A DNA stretch of 49,690 bases from Allomuricauda sp. (GTDB lineage: Bacteria; Bacteroidota; Bacteroidia; Flavobacteriales; Flavobacteriaceae). The number at the start of each line of letters is the position of its first letter. Position 1 is the stretch's first letter. The notes under the pieces were generated by a model. That model made no database searches. It worked only from the letters and a program-made list of their open reading frames with translations, and was not told where the DNA came from. The DNA lies in assembly GCF_028282265.1 (NCBI RefSeq), contig NZ_JANQIH010000101.1:1-49690 (forward strand), given 5' to 3'. The translations under genes were made by a program, and so were the position numbers. Below, piece by piece: positions 45,014 through 49,690 of the stretch.

Positions 45014-46237
45014 ATGGATAAGGATAAATTGGATAAGATATTGTACAATCTTTTGTCCAATGCAATAAAATTTACGGATAGTAATGGTAGCGTAGACCTG
45101 TTCGTAGGATTCACCGACGACTCAGAAAAGCACCTGTTGCTCGAAATAAGTGACGACGGTATTGGGATACCACAATCAGCCCAAAAGAATATCTTTTCAC
45201 GCTTTTACCAGGCAAGAAACGGTAAAGACAGTACAACCGGCTCAGGTATCGGGCTCTCACTGGTAAAGTCCCTTGTAGAAGTTCATAAGGGAACAATAGT
45301 ACTCGAGAGTGAACCAAACAAAGGCTCGATTTTTACGGTGAAGATACCAATTGAACGAAAGTATTTTGATGAAAATGAAATACGAAACGTATCAATAAAA
45401 ACATCGGGTATAAAAGCATTGGGAAAAACTACCCCTAAAAAGAAGATTGTACAATCAACCCATATCAAAGAGAAAATACTCATTATAGAAGACAATATTG
45501 AATTACGGAACTATGTTGAGGAATATCTTTCAGAGTACTACAAGGTATATTGTGCCGAGAATGGACAGGAAGGCCTGGTAATGTGTCGTAAGATAATGCC
45601 CATACTATGTGTTGCGGACATTATGATGCCAATTATGGATGGACTTCTATTCTGCGAAGAATTAAAAAAGGATGAGGCCATAAGCCACATTCCCGTTATT
45701 TTATTGACCGCACGTTCTGAAAATGAGGATAAGGTACATGGATACAATGTAGGTGCCGATGACTATATGGTAAAACCTTTTGATCCTGCATTGCTAAAGA
45801 CCAGAATCGTAAATATCATTAATTCACGAAAAGAACTGAAGGCTAAGTTTTCAGGTGAGGTCGACAGCGAGATATCCCTTTTGACACACTCGCCCATCGA
45901 TGAAGAATTCATGAAAAAAATAACTGAACTGATCGATAGAAAAATTGGTGAGGCCGATTTAACCACTTCCTTGTTGTGCCAAGAACTAAATATGAGCTCT
46001 TCCAAATTATATAGGAAAATCAAAGAGTTGACCGATTTGGCACCTAACGAATTCATTCGCACGATACGTTTAAAACAGGCGGCAGGTTTACTGAGAAGCA
46101 GGCGATACAACGTTTCTGAGGTCTCTGTCCTAGTGGGATTTAACGACCCCTTGTATTTCAGTCGTTGTTTTAAAAAGCAATTTGGCTATCCGCCCAGTCA
46201 ATTGATTAAAAAAAATATACAAACAAAATCAATATAA
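45014..46237 (+). CDS. Hybrid two-component system, C-terminal part: ATPase, receiver and AraC-type DNA-binding domains
   Basis: These 407 residues continue the upstream frame. They hold the HATPase_c domain, complete from the N box (ILYNLLSNAIKFTD) through ISDDGIGIP, FSRFYQ and GSGIGLSLVKSLVEVHKG; a receiver domain with Asp202 in VADIMMPIMDG and Lys in MVKPF; and an AraC helix-turn-helix pair (VGFNDPLYFSRCFKKQFGYPP). Merged with the upstream part the protein would be about 1361 residues, the usual HTCS length. The ATG 24 bp after the stop could allow re-initiation, though no strong ribosome-binding site is seen. Regulation of the surrounding PUL is expected. Confidence 0.9.
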   Translation: MDKDKLDKILYNLLSNAIKFTDSNGSVDLFVGFTDDSEKHLLLEISDDGIGIPQSAQKNIFSRFYQARNGKDSTTGSGIGLSLVKSLVEVHKGTIVLESEPNKGSIFTVKIPIERKYFDENEIRNVSIKTSGIKALGKTTPKKKIVQSTHIKEKILIIEDNIELRNYVEEYLSEYYKVYCAENGQEGLVMCRKIMPILCVADIMMPIMDGLLFCEELKKDEAISHIPVILLTARSENEDKVHGYNVGADDYMVKPFDPALLKTRIVNIINSRKELKAKFSGEVDSEISLLTHSPIDEEFMKKITELIDRKIGEADLTTSLLCQELNMSSSKLYRKIKELTDLAPNEFIRTIRLKQAAGLLRSRRYNVSEVSVLVGFNDPLYFSRCFKKQFGYPPSQLIKKNIQTKSI

Positions 46238-46260
46238 ATCAGTGGACTTGAAAATATCCA

Positions 46261-46268
46261 TATTTTTG
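46261..46268 (+). promoter_or_regulatory. Putative -7 box before the MIOX gene (TATTTTTG)
   Basis: TATTTTTG matches TAnnTTTG and lies 72 bp before the MIOX start. No TTTG is at the proper -33 distance. It sits in one arm of an AT-rich inverted repeat (about 46251-46266). It could let MIOX and the symporter be expressed apart from the long PUL transcript. Confidence 0.3.
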
Positions 46269-46340
46269 AAATGATATTCCATGTTCTCTAGTTTCTGAAA
46301 CAGTACTTTAGCTTTCCTACGTTAACCAAATACAGTGTCT

Positions 46341-47219
46341 ATGAAACCATCTGAAAATAAGAATCTTCGGCAGCCAATGAACGATGTGGATGACTGGGAA
46401 GATGATTTGTTACGGCGCTACCCAGACCCTGACGAAACGGTAAAAGAGAAAGAAGACTACAGAAATTATGTCGATTCTGAAAGGGTTGATGGCGTACGTG
46501 AATTCTATAGGTTAAACCATAAGTTTCAGACCTATGATTTCGTAAAAGAAAAGGAAGCCGAATTTCTGAAATTTGATAAACGTACCATGACACTTTGGGA
46601 AGCTGTCGATTTTCTTAATACGCTTGTTGATGATAGCGACCCAGATATCGATTTGGATCAATTGCAGCACTTGTTGCAAACATCCGAGGCGATTCGTGCC
46701 GATGGACATCCTGATTGGTTTGTGCTGACCGGTTTCTTACACGATGTGGGCAAAGTACTCTGTCTCTTTGGCGAACCGCAGTGGGCCGTTGTGGGCGATA
46801 CTTTCCCTGTTGGATGTGCCTTTTCTGATAAGATAGTATATCCTGAGTTTTTTGAGGAGAATCCAGATTCAAAAGACGAAAGATATACAAGTAAACTTGG
46901 GGTGTACAAGGAAAATTGCGGGTTGGACCAAGTTAAAATGAGCTGGGGGCATGATGAATATCTGTATCAAATCATGAAAGATTATTTGCCCGAGCCAGCA
47001 CTTTATATGATTCGCTACCATTCGTTCTATGCCCAGCACCGTGAAGGAGCATACGATCATTTAATGGACAAAAAAGACCATGAAATGTTTGAGTGGGTCA
47101 AAAAATTCAATCCCTACGATTTGTATTCAAAAGCACCCACGCCACCAGATTCCAAAGCATTAAAGCCCTATTATGAAGATTTGGTTGCTAAATATTTGCC
47201 AGCAACATTGAAATTCTAA
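46341..47219 (+). CDS. myo-Inositol oxygenase (MIOX)
   Basis: The 292-residue protein (ATG at 46341; GTG two codons earlier is less likely) matches animal and plant MIOX almost end to end. This di-iron enzyme uses O2 to cleave myo-inositol to D-glucuronate. All six metal ligands can be placed: His110 (HLLQTSE), His134 and Asp135 (FLHDVGK), His204 (SWGHDEYL), His227 (IRYHSF) and Asp260 (PYDLYSK). [16 protein letters not shown] is also a family hallmark. MIOX is uncommon in bacteria, where inositol is usually oxidised by IolG. The product enters the UxaC route coded at 19202-22622. The symporter follows after 16 bp. Confidence 0.95.
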   Translation: MKPSENKNLRQPMNDVDDWEDDLLRRYPDPDETVKEKEDYRNYVDSERVDGVREFYRLNHKFQTYDFVKEKEAEFLKFDKRTMTLWEAVDFLNTLVDDSDPDIDLDQLQHLLQTSEAIRADGHPDWFVLTGFLHDVGKVLCLFGEPQWAVVGDTFPVGCAFSDKIVYPEFFEENPDSKDERYTSKLGVYKENCGLDQVKMSWGHDEYLYQIMKDYLPEPALYMIRYHSFYAQHREGAYDHLMDKKDHEMFEWVKKFNPYDLYSKAPTPPDSKALKPYYEDLVAKYLPATLKF

Positions 47220-47235
47220 TTGGGTAACTGCCATA

Positions 47236-48807
47236 ATGATCTCTGCATATATTGGTTTTTTCGGATTTACGCTATTCGTTATCATTTATACAGTTTATAA
47301 GCTTAGAAAAGATAACTTTAGCACGGCAAAAGGTTATTTTCTAGCCGGAAAAAGTCTAACAGGACCCATAATTGCAGGGTCAATGATTTTGACCAATATT
47401 TCTACCGAGCATTTGATAGGAATGAACGGAAGTTCCTATAAAAACGGGATTATAGTCATTGCTTGGGAGGTTACTTCCGCGATTGCGCTTGTCATTGCTG
47501 CAATTTTCTTTTTGCCACGGTTCATTCGGATGGGCCTGACCACTATTCCGGAGTTTTTAGAAAAACGTTTTGACGGCTTAACCCGTTCTATCGTGGCCTT
47601 TTTATTAATGCTTTCCTTTGTGGCTACCTTGTTGCCTATTGTATTGTACTCGGGTGCTATCAATATTGAAAGTGTTTTCGATTTTTCTACACTATTTAGT
47701 GTTCCTAAGAGTGTAGCTATGATCTACATGGTCTTAATCATCGGCGTAATAGGCTCTTTGTATGCCATTTTTGGGGGATTAAAAGCAGTTGCATATTCTG
47801 ATACTCTAAATGGTGTGGGACTTATGTTGGGGGGCTTATTGATACCTGGAATTGCATTGTATGAAATTGGTGGAGGCAATATACTTGAAGGGCTCTCTAC
47901 CGTATATGATTTTGCTCCTGATAAATTTGATATTATTGGAAAGCCAGATTCCGTTTTGCCCTTTTCTGTATTGTTTACAGGGCTGATGATCAATCAAATT
48001 TATTTTTGGGGAATGAACCAAGCTATCATTCAAAGAGCATTTGGAGCAAAGAACTTGATTGAAGCGCAGAAAGGTCTTATTTACACAGGTGTTCTTAAAC
48101 TCTTGGTACCCCTGATTATTGTTTTGCCGGGGTTGATTGCCTTTTACTATTTTCAAGACTCCTACTACGAAACACCAGATTTGATTTACCCCATGCTGGT
48201 GAAGAAAATATTGCCAACGTATTTGTTTGGTTTTTTCGCAGCGGTTATTCTTGGTGCGGTCCTTAGCACATTCAATAGTGTACTTAATTCAGCAAGTACC
48301 GTATTCTGCTATGATATCTATAAAAAAACTATTGATAAAAACGTTTCGGATGCAAAACTAGTTCGGTATGGAAAATTGGTATCGGTACTATTGGCCATCA
48401 TATCAATAACTGTCGCCCCTCTAGTGGCTTATGCTCCTGATGGGCTTTATTTTCTTTTACAGGAATTAAATGGTATTTTCTTTATCCCTATTTCTTCGGT
48501 AATAATCGCTGGAATTTTTGTAAAACAAATTAACGCAATTGGGGCAAAAGCGGGGCTTTTCTTCGGATTCACCTTTTACATTCTGACCACATTTGTTTTT
48601 GACGTAAATATCCATTTTGTACATCTTTGGGGTATAGAGTTCGTTTTAAATTTTATTATCATGTTTATTGTTTCTAAAATGTATGGGGATACAGTTTACA
48701 CAGAAAAAACGTACGAAGATACTTCAGACAAAAAATGGCCTTTGGTGAATATTATGGGCGCTATACTTGTAGTAGCAACGGTTTTGATTTATGTTCTACT
48801 TTCATAA
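47236..48807 (+). CDS. Sodium:solute symporter (SSS family), probable inositol uptake
   Basis: The 523-residue protein has about fourteen membrane segments. SSS landmarks are the N-terminal DNFSTAKGYFLAGKSLTGPIIAGSMILTNISTEHLIGMNG, GLTTIPEFLEKRFDG, and GAVLSTFNSVLNSASTVFCYDIYKK, which supplies the sodium-site Ser residues of this group. It resembles SGLT- and SMIT-like sugar and inositol carriers. Its position 16 bp after MIOX makes myo-inositol the best guess for the substrate. It is the last gene of the PUL; no strong terminator is visible after it. Confidence 0.9.
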   Translation: MISAYIGFFGFTLFVIIYTVYKLRKDNFSTAKGYFLAGKSLTGPIIAGSMILTNISTEHLIGMNGSSYKNGIIVIAWEVTSAIALVIAAIFFLPRFIRMGLTTIPEFLEKRFDGLTRSIVAFLLMLSFVATLLPIVLYSGAINIESVFDFSTLFSVPKSVAMIYMVLIIGVIGSLYAIFGGLKAVAYSDTLNGVGLMLGGLLIPGIALYEIGGGNILEGLSTVYDFAPDKFDIIGKPDSVLPFSVLFTGLMINQIYFWGMNQAIIQRAFGAKNLIEAQKGLIYTGVLKLLVPLIIVLPGLIAFYYFQDSYYETPDLIYPMLVKKILPTYLFGFFAAVILGAVLSTFNSVLNSASTVFCYDIYKKTIDKNVSDAKLVRYGKLVSVLLAIISITVAPLVAYAPDGLYFLLQELNGIFFIPISSVIIAGIFVKQINAIGAKAGLFFGFTFYILTTFVFDVNIHFVHLWGIEFVLNFIIMFIVSKMYGDTVYTEKTYEDTSDKKWPLVNIMGAILVVATVLIYVLLS

Positions 48808-49031
48808 AAATAAATGGGTAATGAATCCATCTTCAGGGCTAGTCCCTATCATAATGAACATTCATTAGCTTTGGACCTCATTCAATTCAACTCTAGTTGA
48901 AGTTTTACAATATGTTTCCCCTGGGTTAAAACCAACTACCTCACTTTGGCTACGTACTTACCCAATTCGGCTACACAAGGGCAAAAGTGATGATTGAACT
49001 TTGTATTGTTCTAACATTAAAATTGAAGATC

Positions 49032-49690
49032 ATGGAATATCAAAAAGAAAACAAAGTTTGGTTCATCACGGGGTCTTCTCGTGGATTTGGACGTATTTGG
49101 ACGGAAGCCGCACTTGAGCGCGGGGACAACGTCGTGGCAACAGCACGCAAATTGGAGAGCATATCCGACCTTCAAGAAAAGTACAGGGACACGGTACTCA
49201 CCCTTGAGCTAGATGTAACCAAAACTGATAAGGTTAAGGCTGTACTGGAGCAAGCCCACAATCACTTTGGTAGATTGGATGTTATTCTGAACAATGCTGG
49301 TTATTCACTGGTTGGCACCATTGAGGAAGCAGGTTTGGATGATGTGCGGGCCCTCTACGAGACCAATATTTTTGGGTCACTCTCCGTTATCCAGGCTGCT
49401 CTGCCATTGTTACGAAGGCAAGGTGGTGGTCACATTTTGGGCGTGTCAAGCAGCCTTGGTCTTGAGTCGATGCCAGTTATTGGATATTATTGTTCCACAA
49501 AATGGGCATTTGAAGCAATCCATGAAAGTCTGGCCGCAGAGGTAAAACCCTTTGGCATCAAGGTAACCCTCATTGAGCCAGGGGCCTATGCGACAGAGTT
49601 CGGAAGTCCGGAGTCATTGAAGATGGCCAATGGACTTGACATCTACACCGATTTTAAGGGACAATTTGTACAAGGCCTTCGAAACTTGGA
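49032..49690 (+). CDS. Short-chain dehydrogenase/reductase (3' end outside the window)
   Basis: The 219 visible residues form an SDR: VWFITGSSRGFGRIW (nucleotide loop), NNAGYSLVG, the catalytic Ser in GVSSSLG, YYCSTKWAFE with Tyr-x3-Lys, and VTLIEPGAYATEFG. The type is common for oxidoreductases of unknown substrate. A gap of 224 bp separates it from the symporter, and it has no evident link to the PUL. Confidence 0.9.
   Translation, partial: MEYQKENKVWFITGSSRGFGRIWTEAALERGDNVVATARKLESISDLQEKYRDTVLTLELDVTKTDKVKAVLEQAHNHFGRLDVILNNAGYSLVGTIEEAGLDDVRALYETNIFGSLSVIQAALPLLRRQGGGHILGVSSSLGLESMPVIGYYCSTKWAFEAIHESLAAEVKPFGIKVTLIEPGAYATEFGSPESLKMANGLDIYTDFKGQFVQGLRNL

Noticed and set aside
46319-46332. 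GTTAACCAAA just before the MIOX gene as a third operator copy
   Set aside because: Only a half palindrome matches; the second half and the fixed spacing are missing.

Overview
The window looks like chromosomal DNA of a marine, alga-associated flavobacterium (Bacteroidota, Flavobacteriaceae-like). The evidence is low GC, SusC/SusD pairs, a hybrid two-component regulator, Sec lipoproteins, TAnnTTTG-type -7 boxes, an alginate lyase of family PL7 and TRAP uronate transport. No rRNA, tRNA, CRISPR, insertion sequence or phage gene was seen. Functions are assigned from motifs and family resemblance read by eye; no database search was run.

Layout. (1) 1-7774 is an alginate/uronate block. It holds the 5' part of a SusC gene running off the left edge, kdgF and a two-domain PL7 lyase on the minus strand, and a divergent plus-strand operon of an RraA-like aldolase, KDG kinase and a BASS-type transporter. 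Two copies of a 25-bp double palindrome sit at the promoters and probably define a regulon. (2) 7775-14400 is a patch of small, poorly known genes: membrane proteins, a GAF-like membrane protein, a serine hydrolase, a lipoprotein and a beta-barrel protein. A short motif, AAAGTTCAAAWAA, recurs between them. (3) 14423-26592 (minus) is a ten-gene uronate operon. It encodes a DUF1080 lipoprotein, two Gfo/Idh/MocA oxidoreductases, an SDR fructuronate (mannonate) reductase, UxuA, UxaC, a TRAP transporter (DctP, DctQ, DctM) and a GH78-like rhamnosidase. (4) 26844-48807 (plus) is a divergent PUL: susC, susD, GH92, GH28, GH92, GH29, a secreted Ca-dependent phosphoinositide phospholipase C, a metallophosphoesterase lipoprotein, a hybrid sensor-regulator split by an in-frame TGA, myo-inositol oxygenase and a sodium/solute symporter. 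(5) A separate SDR gene runs off the right edge.

How they fit together. The PUL in region 4 combines exo-glycosidases (mannose, fucose, uronate-type) with a phosphoinositide lyase, a phosphatase, an inositol-type transporter and MIOX. The most economical reading is a system that strips and eats glycosylated inositol phospholipids, such as GPI anchors or glycosyl inositol phosphoceramides. MIOX turns inositol into D-glucuronate. The operon next door (UxaC, SDR, UxuA) takes glucuronate to KDG, and the KDG kinase of region 1 phosphorylates it. The window therefore encodes a nearly continuous route from an inositol-linked glycan to KDPG. This reading is an inference from gene content, and it is the main finding.
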